A stretch of DNA of 64,000 nt from Dechloromonas denitrificans (GCF_020510685.1 NZ_CP075185.1:3534001-3598000), one strand, 5' to 3'. Positions 9,061-18,399 are shown, counted from the first letter of the stretch. Made by a program: numbers and translations. Notes: generated by a model from the sequence alone, not told the origin.

Positions 9061-9849
9061 TTAAATGAACCGCACGCCGACGCTGCCCAGCGCCTGGATC
9101 CGCAGATTGACGTGATCGCCGGCCTGCACCGCGACGGCTTCGGTGACGCCGCCGGAAAGAATCATCGTGCCGGCCGGAATCTCTTCGCCGCGAGCCCCGA
9201 GATGGTTGGCCAGCATCGCGATGGCCGCCGCCGGATGGCCGAGCACGGCCGCCCCGGCGCCGATCGCCACGGCTTCGCCGTTCTTCTCCATGACGACACC
9301 CAGCGTGCGCAGGTCGACTTCGCCGACCGGCACCGCCTGGCCGCCGAGCACGAAGCGCGACGACGAGCAGTTGTCGGCAATGACGCTCTTCAGGTCGAAC
9401 TTGAAGTCGCGGTAGCGCGAATCGATGATTTCGAGGCCGGGCATCACGAAATCGGTCGCTGCCAGCACGTTGCCGATGTGGCAACCAGGCCCCTTCAGGG
9501 CCTTTTTCAGCACGAAGACGATTTCCGGCTCGATCTTGGGATGGACCAGTTCGGCCACCTTGATCTCGCCGCCGTCGGCGACGCTGAAATAATCAACGAG
9601 GAAGCCGAAGCACGGGGTGTCGACGCCCATCTGCTTCATCTTGGCATGCGAGGTCAGGCCGCACTTCAGGCCGACCACGCGATTGCCGCGCGCCAGCTTG
9701 CGGCGCAGGATCTCGGCCTGGATGGCGTAGGCGTCATCCCAGTCCATCTCGGGATGAGCCTCGGTAATTTTCACCACGTCATGCGCCTGCAACTCGGCGT
9801 TTTCGAGGTGCTCGGCGAGTTGCTCAATAACTTGCTGGGTGAGTTTCAT
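9061..9849 (-). CDS. dmpH: 4-oxalocrotonate (2-oxo-3-hexenedioate) decarboxylase
   Basis: The 262-residue protein belongs to the hydratase/decarboxylase family. Motifs such as [32 protein letters not shown] and [13 protein letters not shown] match DmpH/XylI rather than the related hydratase DmpE. It decarboxylates 2-oxo-3-hexenedioate to 2-hydroxypenta-2,4-dienoate with Mg2+. Its ATG overlaps the dmpG stop (ATGA), which implies translational coupling. The order dmpG-dmpH-dmpI is as in the Pseudomonas CF600 operon. Confidence 0.93.
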   Translation of the reverse strand: MKLTQQVIEQLAEHLENAELQAHDVVKITEAHPEMDWDDAYAIQAEILRRKLARGNRVVGLKCGLTSHAKMKQMGVDTPCFGFLVDYFSVADGGEIKVAELVHPKIEPEIVFVLKKALKGPGCHIGNVLAATDFVMPGLEIIDSRYRDFKFDLKSVIADNCSSSRFVLGGQAVPVGEVDLRTLGVVMEKNGEAVAIGAGAAVLGHPAAAIAMLANHLGARGEEIPAGTMILSGGVTEAVAVQAGDHVNLRIQALGSVGVRFI

Positions 9850-10877
9850 GCGATCAATCCCCGTTCTCTAGCCATGGTAATGGCGGTGTCTTCAATCATG
9901 TCCTCCTGCCCGCCGACCATGCCTCTGCGGCCCAGCTCGACGAGAATTTCGCGGGCCGGTACGCCGTACTTCACCGAGGCGCGCTTGGCGAACAGCAGGA
10001 AGGAGCCGTAGACGCCGGCGTAGCCGAGGGTCAGCGCATCGCGGTCGATGCGGATCGGGAAGTCCATGATCGGTACGACCAGGTCTTCGGCGACATCGGT
10101 GATCTTGGCGACATCGACACCGGTTTCGATGCCCATCAGGCTGCACACGGCGATGAAGACTTCCATCGGCGTATTGCCTGCCCCCGCGCCGAGGCCGGCG
10201 GCCGCCGCGTCGATGCGGTTGGCGCCGACTTCGATGGCAGCGATCGAGTTGGCGATGCCCATCGCCAGATTGTGGTGGCCGTGGAAACCGAGTTCGGTTT
10301 CCGGCTTCAATGCCGCACGCACAGCGCCGAGGCGCTCCTTGACGCCGTCCGGCAGCAGATGGCCGGCCGAGTCGGTGACGTAGATGCAGTTGGCGCCGTA
10401 GCTTTCCATCAGCTTGGCCTGCTTGACCAGGCCTTCGGCGCTGTTCATGTGGGCCATCATCAGGAAGCCGACGGTATCCATCTCCAGCTTGCGGGCCATC
10501 GTGATGTGTTGCTCGGAAACGTCGGCTTCGGTGCAGTGGGTGGCGACGCGGATGGTGTTGACACCCAGGTCGCGCGCCATCTTGAGGTGGTCGACGGTGC
10601 CGATGCCGGGCAGCAGCAGGGCCGAAACCTTGGCCTGCTTCATCCGGGGGATGACGGCGCCGAGGTATTCCTCGTCGGTGTGGGCCGGGAAGCCGTAATT
10701 GACCGAGGAGCCGCCCAGACCGTCGCCATGCGTGACTTCGATCAGCGGGACACCGGCTTCGTCGAGGCCGGTGGCGATGGCGATCATCTGGTCGAGGCTC
10801 ATCAGGTGCCGCTTGGGGTGCATGCCGTCCCGCAGGGTCATGTCGTGGACGGTGATTTTCTTGCCGCGCAAACTCAT
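9846..10877 (-). CDS. dmpG: 4-hydroxy-2-oxovalerate aldolase
   Basis: The 343-residue protein has the HMG-CoA lyase-like TIM-barrel opening with TLRDGMHP (the Arg-Asp pair needed for metal and substrate) and [14 protein letters not shown] with the metal-binding His residues. It cleaves 4-hydroxy-2-oxovalerate to pyruvate and acetaldehyde. Family members pair with the acylating aldehyde dehydrogenase DmpF and channel the aldehyde; that gene lies 12 bases upstream on the same strand. Confidence 0.95.
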   Translation of the reverse strand: MSLRGKKITVHDMTLRDGMHPKRHLMSLDQMIAIATGLDEAGVPLIEVTHGDGLGGSSVNYGFPAHTDEEYLGAVIPRMKQAKVSALLLPGIGTVDHLKMARDLGVNTIRVATHCTEADVSEQHITMARKLEMDTVGFLMMAHMNSAEGLVKQAKLMESYGANCIYVTDSAGHLLPDGVKERLGAVRAALKPETELGFHGHHNLAMGIANSIAAIEVGANRIDAAAAGLGAGAGNTPMEVFIAVCSLMGIETGVDVAKITDVAEDLVVPIMDFPIRIDRDALTLGYAGVYGSFLLFAKRASVKYGVPAREILVELGRRGMVGGQEDMIEDTAITMARERGLIA

Positions 10878-10889
10878 TTCATATTCTCC

Positions 10890-11819
10890 TTAGGCTGCCG
10901 CTTTTGCGTTTTTGATTGGCTCGAGCTTGAGCGTGCCCTTGATCATTTCTTCGGCGAACATCTCGGCCGTCCGCGCGCCGGCGGCGGTCATGATGTCGAG
11001 ATTGCCGGCGTAGGTCGGCAGGAAGTCGCCAAGGCCCTGTACTTCGAGGTAGACCGAAACGCGGTTGCCGTCGAAGACCGGGCCGTTGACCAGGCGGTAG
11101 CCCGGCACGTATTTCTGGACTTCCTTGATCATCGCGTGGATCGATTCGGTGATGGCGGCCTGGTCCGGGGCGGTTTCGGTCAGGCAATGCACGGTGTCGC
11201 GCATGATCAGCGGCGGTTCGGCCGGATTGATGATGATGATCGCCTTGCCCTTGGCGGCGCCGCCGACTTTCTCGACGGCCCCGGCAGTGGTCCGGGTGAA
11301 TTCGTCGATGTTCTTGCGGGTGCCGGGACCGGCGCTCTTCGAGGAGACGGTGGCGACGATTTCGCCGTAGGCCACCTTCTGGACGCGGGACACCGCAGCG
11401 ACCATCGGGATGGTGGCCTGGCCGCCGCAGGTGACCATATTGACGTTCATTTCCCGTTTGCCGACATGCTCGACGAGATTGACCGGCGGCACGCAGTAGG
11501 GGCCGATGGCGGCCGGCGTCAGGTCGATCATCAGCACGCCGAGCTCATTGAGCTTGCGGCTGTTCTCGGCATGGACGTAAGCCGAAGTCGCATCGAAGGC
11601 GATCTGGATGTTGTCGGCCAGGACGTGCGGCAGCAGGCCGTCGACGCCGTCGGCGGTGACTTTCAGGCCGAGCTCGGCGGCCCGTTTCAGGCCTTCCGAT
11701 TCCGGGTCGATGCCGACCATCCAGGCCGGTTCGAGGAAGGGGCTGCGCTTCAGTTTGTAGAGCAGATCGGTCCCGATGTTGCCCGGGCCGATCAGCGCGC
11801 ATTTGATTTTCTTGCTCAT
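10890..11819 (-). CDS. dmpF: Acetaldehyde dehydrogenase (acylating)
   Basis: The 309-residue protein starts with an NAD-binding segment ([14 protein letters not shown]) and has the catalytic Cys in [13 protein letters not shown]. The ending and the segment [35 protein letters not shown] are typical of DmpF/MhpF. It converts acetaldehyde or propanal, NAD+ and CoA to the acyl-CoA, in complex with DmpG. It follows the inserted SDR gene by 24 bases. Confidence 0.95.
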   Translation of the reverse strand: MSKKIKCALIGPGNIGTDLLYKLKRSPFLEPAWMVGIDPESEGLKRAAELGLKVTADGVDGLLPHVLADNIQIAFDATSAYVHAENSRKLNELGVLMIDLTPAAIGPYCVPPVNLVEHVGKREMNVNMVTCGGQATIPMVAAVSRVQKVAYGEIVATVSSKSAGPGTRKNIDEFTRTTAGAVEKVGGAAKGKAIIIINPAEPPLIMRDTVHCLTETAPDQAAITESIHAMIKEVQKYVPGYRLVNGPVFDGNRVSVYLEVQGLGDFLPTYAGNLDIMTAAGARTAEMFAEEMIKGTLKLEPIKNAKAAA

Positions 11820-11843
11820 GTTGGAGTCCTTGTTGGAAAGTGT

Positions 11844-12638
11844 TCAACAAATGGTGGAAACGATCCCGCCCTCGACGCGCAGCGCGGCGCCGGTGGTCGC
11901 GGCAGCACGGGTGCTGCACACGTAGGCGACGAGCGCGGCGACTTCGGCCGGATCGATCATGCGTTTGAGGATGGAAGTCGGGCGGCCTTCGGCGAAGAAA
12001 CGACGCTCCATTTCTTCAAGGGGGATGCCCTGCTCGGCGGCCAGCTTGGCGAAGAATTCGCCGACGCCTTCCGAGCGCGTCGGGCCGGGCAATACGGCAT
12101 TGACCGTGACGCCGGTGCCGGCGCAGCTCTGCGCCAGACCGCGCGACACTGCGAGCTGGGCCGACTTGGTCATGCCGTAGTGGACCATCTCGCCCGGCGT
12201 GTTGATGCCGGATTCGCTGGAGATGAAGACGATGCGCCCCCAGTTGGCGGCCGTCATGCCCGGCAGGTAGTGGCGCGCCAGACGCACACCGCTCATCACG
12301 TTGGTGTCGAAGAAGCGCTGCCATTCGCTGTCGGGAATCTCGGCGAACGGCGCCGGATCGAAAATGCCGAGGTTGTTCACCAGGATGTCGACCTGCGGCA
12401 CGGCGGCGGTCAAGATAGCGATGCCAGCCGGGTTGGACAGGTCGGCCGCAACGCCTGCGACTTCGGCACCGGCGACCAGTCCGCGCAGGCGTTCGACGGC
12501 TTCGCCAACGGCTTGCGGCTGACGGCCGTTGACGACGACGCGTGCCCCTTCGCGGGCCAGTTCGCAGGCGATGGCGAAACCGATGCCCTTGGTCGAACCG
12601 CTGACCAGGGCGCGCTTGCCGGAAATTTGCAGATCCAT
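11844..12638 (-). CDS. SDR-family oxidoreductase inserted in the meta operon
   Basis: This 264-residue classical short-chain dehydrogenase has an N-terminal nucleotide motif SGSTKGIG, an NNLG segment, a catalytic Ser in FISSESG and the YGMTK active-site motif. The Asn-Gly-Arg after the second strand (VVVNGRQP) suggests NADP(H) preference, which is uncertain. Codon style and short spacings (10 bases from dmpE, 24 to dmpF) show it belongs to the operon, but no counterpart exists in the classical dmp or xyl order. It could act on an alcohol or ketone side-chain intermediate; the substrate is unknown. Confidence 0.85.
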   Translation of the reverse strand: MDLQISGKRALVSGSTKGIGFAIACELAREGARVVVNGRQPQAVGEAVERLRGLVAGAEVAGVAADLSNPAGIAILTAAVPQVDILVNNLGIFDPAPFAEIPDSEWQRFFDTNVMSGVRLARHYLPGMTAANWGRIVFISSESGINTPGEMVHYGMTKSAQLAVSRGLAQSCAGTGVTVNAVLPGPTRSEGVGEFFAKLAAEQGIPLEEMERRFFAEGRPTSILKRMIDPAEVAALVAYVCSTRAAATTGAALRVEGGIVSTIC

Positions 12639-12648
12639 GGTCGGCGCC

Positions 12649-13431
12649 TTAGACGAACTTCACCGAGCAGCCGCCGATGCCGCCGATCGTGACGCGCAGG
12701 CTGTCGCCCTTGACCACCGGCACCATGGCGCCCATCGCACCGGACAGCACGATGTCGCCGGCCTTCAGCGCAATGCCCAGGCTGCCCAGCGTATTGGCCA
12801 GCCAGACCATGGCGTTGACCGGGTGGCCCATGGTCGCGGCGCCGGCGCCGGTGACGACGATCTCGCCGTTCTTCTCGAGCACCATGCCGCACAGCGCCAG
12901 ATCGACCTGGTCGATCGGCACCAGCTTGTCGCCGAGCACGAAGACGCCGCAGGAGGCATTGTCGGCAACGGTATCCTGGATCTTGATCTTCCAGTCCTGG
13001 ATACGCGAATCGACGATCTCGAAGCAGGCCATCACCCCTTCGGTCGCCGCCAGCACGTCGGCCGCCGTGACGCCCGGCCCGAGCAGATCCTTTTTCAGCA
13101 GGAAGGCGATTTCGCCTTCGGCCTTGGGCTGGATCAGCTTATCCATCGGGATCGACTCGCCTTCGTTGTACACCATGCCGTCGAGCAGGTAGCCGAAGTC
13201 CGGACGATGCACGCCGAGCATGTTCATCACCGCCTTGCTGGTCACGCCGATTTTCTTGCCGACGACTTTCTCGCCCTTTTCCAGGCGACGCGACAGCATG
13301 CGCTGCTGGATGTGATAGGCGTCCTCGACGGTGATCTCGAAACCGCGCGAGGTCAGCGGGCTGATCGTCCGGCAGTTGGCGAGGGCTGCGTAGAGCTCGT
13401 CGCCCAGTTCATTGATTTGTGATTGTTCCAT
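12649..13431 (-). CDS. dmpE: 2-oxopent-4-enoate hydratase
   Basis: The product has 260 residues. The start at 13431 (MEQSQINELGDELY) fits family N-termini, whereas the longer open frame runs into dmpD. Motifs PLTSRGFEITVEDAYHIQ, GKKIGVTSKAV, QPKAEGEIAFLLKKDL and VDSRIQDWKIKIQDTVADNAS are those of DmpE/XylJ. It adds water to 2-hydroxypenta-2,4-dienoate to give 4-hydroxy-2-oxovalerate. It lies 25 bases after dmpD. Confidence 0.94.
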   Translation of the reverse strand: MEQSQINELGDELYAALANCRTISPLTSRGFEITVEDAYHIQQRMLSRRLEKGEKVVGKKIGVTSKAVMNMLGVHRPDFGYLLDGMVYNEGESIPMDKLIQPKAEGEIAFLLKKDLLGPGVTAADVLAATEGVMACFEIVDSRIQDWKIKIQDTVADNASCGVFVLGDKLVPIDQVDLALCGMVLEKNGEIVVTGAGAATMGHPVNAMVWLANTLGSLGIALKAGDIVLSGAMGAMVPVVKGDSLRVTIGGIGGCSVKFV

Positions 13432-13456
13432 CGCGCTTTTTCCTCTGTTGTGCTCT

Positions 13457-14281
13457 CTATTCGGCCAGGAAATTGCTGACCAGTTGATTGAAACGGCGGT
13501 TGTGCTCGATCTGCGCCCAGTGGCCGCACTGCCCGAAAACATGCAGTTGCGAACGGCTGATCCAGTGGTGCAGGGTCAGCGAGTTGGCGAGCGGGATGAC
13601 TAGGTCGTCGCGACCGTGGACGATCAGCGTGTCGTGCGTGATGGCCCGGATATCCGCTTCGCTGCAGGCCATGGCATCGACCCAGCGCTGGCGCGGGGCC
13701 GGGAACATGGCCGCGAAGGATTCCTGGAAACCCGGCCGGATGCTGGCCTGGTAGCGCAGTTCGGCCAGCTCGTCGGTGACCAGGCTGCGGTCGTGGGCGA
13801 AAATGTCGAGCAGGCCGCGCATGGCGGCCAGCGACGGCTGGTAACCCCAGACCGCATCCAGTCCCGGCGTGATGGCGAACGGCACGCCGACGCTGCCCAT
13901 CAGCACCAGCCGGCGCACCCGCTGCGGATGACGGATGGCCAGGGCCAGCGCGATGGCGCCGCCGAAGGAGTTGCCGACCAGATCGGTCTGCTCGATATCC
14001 AGCGCATCGAGCACACCAACGGCGTGATTCACCCAGGCATCGAGCGAGTAGCTAACGCCGGCCGGCCGTTCGGTGTAGCCAAAACCCAGCATATCGGGCG
14101 CGATCACCCGACGCGAGACAGCCAGGTCCGGCAACACCAAACGCCAGTTGGCCCATGCCGTGACGCCCGGCCCGGAGCCGTGGATCAGCATCACCGGCTG
14201 CCCCGTGCCCTGATCGTGCACGTTGGTGGCAAGGCCGGCGGCGACGATGTTGCGGCCGATTTCCGGGCTGGTCGTGGTCAT
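13457..14281 (-). CDS. dmpD: 2-hydroxymuconate semialdehyde hydrolase
   Basis: This 274-residue alpha/beta hydrolase has the oxyanion-hole HGSGPG segment, nucleophile elbow GNSFGG, acidic residue in HGRDDLVIP and catalytic His in GQCGHWAQIE. It hydrolyses the ring-cleavage product, releasing formate (or acetate from 3-methylcatechol product) and 2-hydroxypentadienoate. The start at 14281 (MTTTSPEIG) is chosen because the longer frame overlaps dmpC; 13 bases separate the two genes. Confidence 0.93.
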   Translation of the reverse strand: MTTTSPEIGRNIVAAGLATNVHDQGTGQPVMLIHGSGPGVTAWANWRLVLPDLAVSRRVIAPDMLGFGYTERPAGVSYSLDAWVNHAVGVLDALDIEQTDLVGNSFGGAIALALAIRHPQRVRRLVLMGSVGVPFAITPGLDAVWGYQPSLAAMRGLLDIFAHDRSLVTDELAELRYQASIRPGFQESFAAMFPAPRQRWVDAMACSEADIRAITHDTLIVHGRDDLVIPLANSLTLHHWISRSQLHVFGQCGHWAQIEHNRRFNQLVSNFLAE

Positions 14282-14294
14282 GGGTAAATTGCCC

Positions 14295-15749
14295 TCAGAG
14301 CTTGATGCAAATGTTCTTGAGTTCGGTGTAGAACTCAAGCGAATGGACGCCGCCTTCGCGCCCGATACCGGACTGCTTGGCGCCGCCAAACGGCGTGCGC
14401 AGGTCGCGCAGGAACCAGCTGTTGACCCAGACCAGGCCGACTTCCATCTTCGCCGCGACGCGGTGGGCGCGGGTGACGTCCTGGGTGTAGACCGAGGCGG
14501 CCAGGCCGTAGCTCGTGTTGTTGGCGCGCTTGACGACTTCTTCCTCGCTGTCGAAGGGCATCACTGTCGTGCAGGGCCCGAAGATTTCCTCGCGCACCAC
14601 CGCGGCATCGTCACCCAGGCCGGTCCAGATGGTCGGCTGCACCCAGGCGCCGTTGGCCAGTTCGCCCGGCATGTCGGGCACGCCGCCGCCGGTGACGACC
14701 GTGGCGCCCTCCTCGACTGCCTTTTTGTAATAGGAGAGCACCTTGTCGCGGTGTTCCTGGCTGACCAGCGGCCCCATGTTGCTGGCCGGATCGGAGGGCA
14801 CGCCGAGCTTCAGCTTTTCGGCGCCGGCCTTCAGCGCGGCGACGAACTTGTCGAACAGCGGCCGCTCGACATAGACGCGCTCGGTGCCGAGGCAGACCTG
14901 GCCGCAGTTGGAGAAGCAGGAACGCAGCGTGGCTTCGATGGCGACGTCGAGATCGGCATCGGCGAAGACGATGGCCGGGTTCTTGCCGCCCATTTCCAGC
15001 GATACCGGGCGGGCGCCGTCGGCGGCGGCCTTCATGATCGCCGCACCGGTGCGCGTTTCGCCGGTGAAGGTGATGGCATTGACGCCTTGGTTGGTGGTCA
15101 GGAATTCGCCTGCCGAGTTCGGGCCAAAGCCATGCACGACGTTATAGACGCCCTTCGGCACGCCGCAGGCATTCATCACTTCGCCGAGCAGCGTCGCGGT
15201 GGACGGCGTTTCTTCCGACGGCTTGACGACCACGGCATTACCGCAGGCCAGCGCCGGGCCGACCTTCCAGGTCATCAGCAGCAGCGGCAGGTTCCACGGG
15301 CAGACGACGCCGACCACGCCGACCGGGCGGCGCATGGCGTAGTTGATGGCGCCCTTGCCGTCCGGCGTCGCCAGTTCGAAGAACTCGGTCGGCGCGTTCT
15401 TGATGACGTCGGCGAAAATCTTGAAATTGGCCGCGCCGCGCGGAATGTCGATGTGGCTGGCAAGGCTCTTCGGCTTGCCGGTGTCGGCACACTCGGCTTC
15501 AAGGAACTCGTCGAAGCGACGGGTGATCTCGTCGGCCACCTTGTTCAGGATGTCGGTCCGTTCGACCACCGTCATCTTGCCCCACGGCCCTTCCAGGGCA
15601 GCGCGGGCGGCGGCGACGGCGGCATCGACTTCGCGTTTGCCGGCTTCGTGCACCAGGCCGATCACCGAATTGTCGAGCGGCGTGCGCTTCTCGAACTGCT
15701 TGCCGGTGGCAACGAATTCGCCGTTGATGAAGTTGAGGATTTGCTTCAT
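14295..15749 (-). CDS. dmpC: 2-hydroxymuconate semialdehyde dehydrogenase
   Basis: The 484-residue enzyme is an NAD-dependent aldehyde dehydrogenase. It has PWNLPLLLMTWKVGPAL, the catalytic Glu in LEMGGKNP and the catalytic Cys in CGQVCLGTERVYVE, and a C-terminal segment PFGGAKQSGIGREGG. It oxidises 2-hydroxymuconate semialdehyde to 2-hydroxymuconate, the dehydrogenative branch entry. It sits between the GlcG-like gene (30 bases) and dmpD, as expected. Confidence 0.94.
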   Translation of the reverse strand: MKQILNFINGEFVATGKQFEKRTPLDNSVIGLVHEAGKREVDAAVAAARAALEGPWGKMTVVERTDILNKVADEITRRFDEFLEAECADTGKPKSLASHIDIPRGAANFKIFADVIKNAPTEFFELATPDGKGAINYAMRRPVGVVGVVCPWNLPLLLMTWKVGPALACGNAVVVKPSEETPSTATLLGEVMNACGVPKGVYNVVHGFGPNSAGEFLTTNQGVNAITFTGETRTGAAIMKAAADGARPVSLEMGGKNPAIVFADADLDVAIEATLRSCFSNCGQVCLGTERVYVERPLFDKFVAALKAGAEKLKLGVPSDPASNMGPLVSQEHRDKVLSYYKKAVEEGATVVTGGGVPDMPGELANGAWVQPTIWTGLGDDAAVVREEIFGPCTTVMPFDSEEEVVKRANNTSYGLAASVYTQDVTRAHRVAAKMEVGLVWVNSWFLRDLRTPFGGAKQSGIGREGGVHSLEFYTELKNICIKL

Positions 15750-15779
15750 TGCTGATTTTCCTTTTTTGGTTTGCTGTTC

Positions 15780-16202
15780 TTACGCCAGGCCGATGGCCCG
15801 CAAGCCGGCCCTTGCACATTCCTCGTCCTCGGCCTCGGAAGCACCGGAGACGCCGATGCCGCCGAGCCAGTCGCCCTCGCCCACCGGCAGGCCGCCACCG
15901 AAGACGACCAGTCGCGGCCGTGCCGAGAAGCCGAATTTCATCCCGTCGTCGTGGCCGATGGCGCCCATCCAGGCCTTGGTCGGGAAGCCGAAGCTGGCCG
16001 AGGTGTAGGCCTTGTCGATGGCGATCTCGATCGAGTGGATGAAAGCACCCGGCATGCGCAGGAAGGCCATCAGGTTGCCGCCACGATCGACCACGGCGAC
16101 ATTGATCTTCCAGCAGTTCTGCTCGGCGTGGGCGACCGCCGCCGCGCAGGCGGCAGCCGCGGCCTGCGCGGTGATGCCGGGTTGCGTGGCGGCGACCTGC
16201 AT
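15780..16202 (-). CDS. GlcG/HbpS-like (DUF336) protein of the meta operon
   Basis: The 140-residue product starts at 16202, sharing one base with the stop of the catechol dioxygenase gene (TGATG), so the two are translationally coupled. Features of the GlcG/HbpS family are VVDRGGNLMAFLRMPGA, a conserved K-A-Y-T block and GGLPV...GGIGVSGA. Family members bind haem or cofactors in some organisms and often occur in meta-cleavage operons, where their role is unsettled. A helper of ring-cleavage dioxygenase stability or product handling is possible (inference). Confidence 0.85.
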   Translation of the reverse strand: MQVAATQPGITAQAAAAACAAAVAHAEQNCWKINVAVVDRGGNLMAFLRMPGAFIHSIEIAIDKAYTSASFGFPTKAWMGAIGHDDGMKFGFSARPRLVVFGGGLPVGEGDWLGGIGVSGASEAEDEECARAGLRAIGLA

Positions 16203-17131
16203 CAGGTCACCACGCTCAGGAAGCTGTCGTTCAGCGTGCGGTCGTGATAGAAAATCCCGCGCCCGACATCGCCCATCGTCCACTTGATCGGCTTGCCGTC
16301 CGGGTAGGACTGGTAGCCGCCGCAGAAGGTCTCGAAACGGTTGCCGGACGGATCGAAGGCGTAAATTGTCGTGCCGCGGGTGACGCCGTGCCGGGTCGGG
16401 CCGATATCAATGGAGACGCGATTGATCGACATCAGGTCGGCGGCGCGCAGCACCTTTTCCCAGCTATCGAGCAGGAAGGAAATGTGGTGCAGCTTGCCCG
16501 GCTCGGGATGGCGGACGAAGGCGATGTCGTGCGCCTTGATCGAGGTCGATAGCCAGATGGCCAGGTCGCCGCTGCCGTCCTCCAGTTCGATGTGCTCGAC
16601 CAGATAGAAACCGAGCACGTCCTGCAGGATGGCCTGGGCCTTTTCGATGTCCGGCCCGTAGCACAGCAGGTGATCGAGGCGGACCGGGGCGATGCCGTGC
16701 TCGGCCGCCGGAATCCAGGCTTCCGGATTGATGTAGGGCTGGCCGTTGCCGATGTCGGTCTTCTCGGCATACAGCTCGAAGGTATGGCCGGTGGGCAGCA
16801 GGAAGCGGACGCGTTCGCCGGTTTCCAGCATCTCGCGAGCCGGGATGCGCTCGGTCTTGACGCCGTAATCCTTGAGGTCGGCTTCCAGCTTGTTCAACGT
16901 CGCCACGCTATCGACCTTGAAGCCGACGAAATCGAGGCCGGCGGTATCGGCCTGGCGGATCAGCACGCTGTTGTGGTCGCGCTCGTCCCAGGCCTTGAAA
17001 TAGACGCGGCCCTGCGCGTCGCGCCCGGTCTCGACGAGGCCGAGCACGTTGGCGTAAAAGTTGATGCTTTCTTCGAGATCCAGAACACGTATTTGCACGT
17101 GCCCCGGACGTAGTACTCCAGTCATTGCCAT
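16202..17131 (-). CDS. dmpB: Catechol 2,3-dioxygenase (first copy)
   Basis: The 309-residue extradiol dioxygenase is the first gene of the meta operon. Two vicinal-oxygen-chelate domains are visible. Fe(II) ligands are His154 (RLDHLL), the His pair at 215-216 (LHHISF) and Glu267 (NRFETF), close to the XylE positions 153, 214 and 265. AAAGGAG precedes the ATG. It cleaves catechol to 2-hydroxymuconate semialdehyde. It is clearly paralogous to the gene at 42644-43579, sharing an almost identical N-terminus. Confidence 0.96.
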   Translation of the reverse strand: MAMTGVLRPGHVQIRVLDLEESINFYANVLGLVETGRDAQGRVYFKAWDERDHNSVLIRQADTAGLDFVGFKVDSVATLNKLEADLKDYGVKTERIPAREMLETGERVRFLLPTGHTFELYAEKTDIGNGQPYINPEAWIPAAEHGIAPVRLDHLLCYGPDIEKAQAILQDVLGFYLVEHIELEDGSGDLAIWLSTSIKAHDIAFVRHPEPGKLHHISFLLDSWEKVLRAADLMSINRVSIDIGPTRHGVTRGTTIYAFDPSGNRFETFCGGYQSYPDGKPIKWTMGDVGRGIFYHDRTLNDSFLSVVT

Positions 17132-17325
17132 TTTTTCGTCTCCTTTATTTTTGGCCGGGTCTGTTTGATCAGATCCGGAATCTGTGCAACCGATTAAACA
17201 TAACGATATTTACAATCAATCTCGATGTCAACGTAAATTCTCGAGATTTTAATAAATCGTGAAAATTTTTCGTCTCGGGTAGAATTACCTCCTCTGGTCA
17301 AACCACTTCACAAAACCCGATCGTC
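17132..17325. promoter_or_regulatory. Divergent promoter region of meta operon and GntR gene
   Basis: This AT-rich 194-base spacer separates dmpB (minus) from the GntR gene (plus). A near-perfect 16-base palindrome, AAATTCTCGAGATTTT (14 of 16 symmetric), lies at 17235-17250 and is a good candidate operator for the GntR protein. TAGAAT at 17280-17285 could be a -10 box for the GntR gene; no convincing -35 is seen. No sigma54-type motif was found here, unlike upstream of phenol hydroxylase. Confidence 0.5.
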
Positions 17326-18054
17326 ATGCAGAAGAACACCGTTACCGCCAACGGCCAGGCCGCCGAACCCAAGACCCTGGTCGAATCCGCCTACCAGGCC
17401 CTGCGCCGGGACATCATCGAGTGCCGCCTGCGACCGGGTACCAAGCTGCGCGTCGAGCACCTGAAGAACGACTACGGCGTCGGCGCCGGCACGCTGCGCG
17501 AAGCGCTCTCCCTGCTCATCTCCGACGCGCTGGTGGTCAGCCAGGGCCAGCGCGGCTTTCGCGTCGCCCCGGTATCGCTCGACGATTTCGCCGACATCAC
17601 CCGGACCCGCGTCATGCTCGAGTGCGAAGCGCTGCGCCAATCGATCGCGGCCGGCGACGACGCCTGGGAGGGCGAACTGATGGTCGCCTTCCATCGCCTG
17701 TCGAAGGCCGAGGAACGACTCGGCGAGGCGGCCGGCGAGGCGGAGTGGGAAGAACGCAACCGGGTCTTCCACGAAGTCCTGATCGCCGCCTGCCCGTCGC
17801 GCTGGATCAAGCATTTCCTCTCCATCCTCTACCAGCAGGCCGGCCGTTATCGTCATCTGTCGCTGGCCTTCAACCCGATCCCGCGCAACGTCCACGCCGA
17901 ACACGAAGCGCTGTTCGAAGCGGTGATGGCGCGCGAAGCCGAGCGGGCTGCCGCGATCATGGCCGAGCACATCGAACTGACCTACCGCTCGATCCAGGCG
18001 CTGCCCGAGGAACTTCTGCACGGGACGCCCGCCACCGCTCCGCGCGCCGCCTGA
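17326..18054 (+). CDS. GntR/FadR-family regulator (AphS/BphS-like) of the meta operon
   Basis: The 242-residue protein has an N-terminal winged helix (AYQALRRDIIECRLRPGTKLRVEHLKNDYGVGAGT... pattern) and a C-terminal FCD effector domain with HEVL, H-AEHEAL and MAEH-type His residues that usually bind metal and ligand. It is transcribed away from the meta operon and ends one base from the convergent dmpQ stop. AphS and BphS repressors of Comamonas/Ralstonia phenol and biphenyl genes belong to this family, so autorepression and control of the meta operon is a fair inference. The effector is not known. Confidence 0.85.
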   Translation: MQKNTVTANGQAAEPKTLVESAYQALRRDIIECRLRPGTKLRVEHLKNDYGVGAGTLREALSLLISDALVVSQGQRGFRVAPVSLDDFADITRTRVMLECEALRQSIAAGDDAWEGELMVAFHRLSKAEERLGEAAGEAEWEERNRVFHEVLIAACPSRWIKHFLSILYQQAGRYRHLSLAFNPIPRNVHAEHEALFEAVMAREAERAAAIMAEHIELTYRSIQALPEELLHGTPATAPRAA

Positions 18055-18390
18055 TCAGGCCAGCGCCGCAGCCGCCGGCTGCGGCGTCCGGCAGACGTTC
18101 TTGCTCATCTTGCCGAGGACGCGCAGGCGGATATCACTGGCCGGCATCACCCGACAGGCGAGCAACCGCCCGGCTGCCTCATCCTCGTGGCTGACGTACT
18201 CCCGGCTCATGACCCGCGTCTGGAAACTGCCGGCGGTGATTTCGATCTTGCAGACGCCGCAACCACCGCCCCGACAACCAACCGGAATGCCCTTCTTGCC
18301 GAGCCGTTCCATGCCGACGAGCAGCGACTCCTGCGGCGAGCAACGAAAACTCTCGCCGGTTTCCTCGATGACTACGTTGAAATAGATCAT
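18055..18390 (-). CDS. dmpQ: Chloroplast-type 2Fe-2S ferredoxin, catechol dioxygenase reactivator
   Basis: The 111-residue protein has the plant-type cluster ligands Cys39, Cys44, Cys47 and Cys79. DmpQ/XylT ferredoxins reduce the oxidised iron of inactivated catechol 2,3-dioxygenase. Here it is the last gene of the phenol hydroxylase operon, separated from dmpP by about 93 bases containing a repeated hairpin. A nine-base GC hairpin at 18065-18085 inside its 3' end may also stop the convergent GntR transcript. Confidence 0.93.
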   Translation of the reverse strand: MIYFNVVIEETGESFRCSPQESLLVGMERLGKKGIPVGCRGGGCGVCKIEITAGSFQTRVMSREYVSHEDEAAGRLLACRVMPASDIRLRVLGKMSKNVCRTPQPAAAALA

Positions 18391-18399
18391 TTTTAGAAC

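Noticed and set aside
10272..12692. Plus-strand open frame of 806 codons
   Set aside because: It lies opposite dmpG, dmpF and the SDR gene, whose catalytic motifs are all on the minus strand. It is a shadow frame.
18065..18085. Nine-base GC hairpin as a standard terminator of the GntR gene
   Set aside because: It lacks a T-tract and lies in dmpQ coding sequence; it may only weaken convergent transcription.
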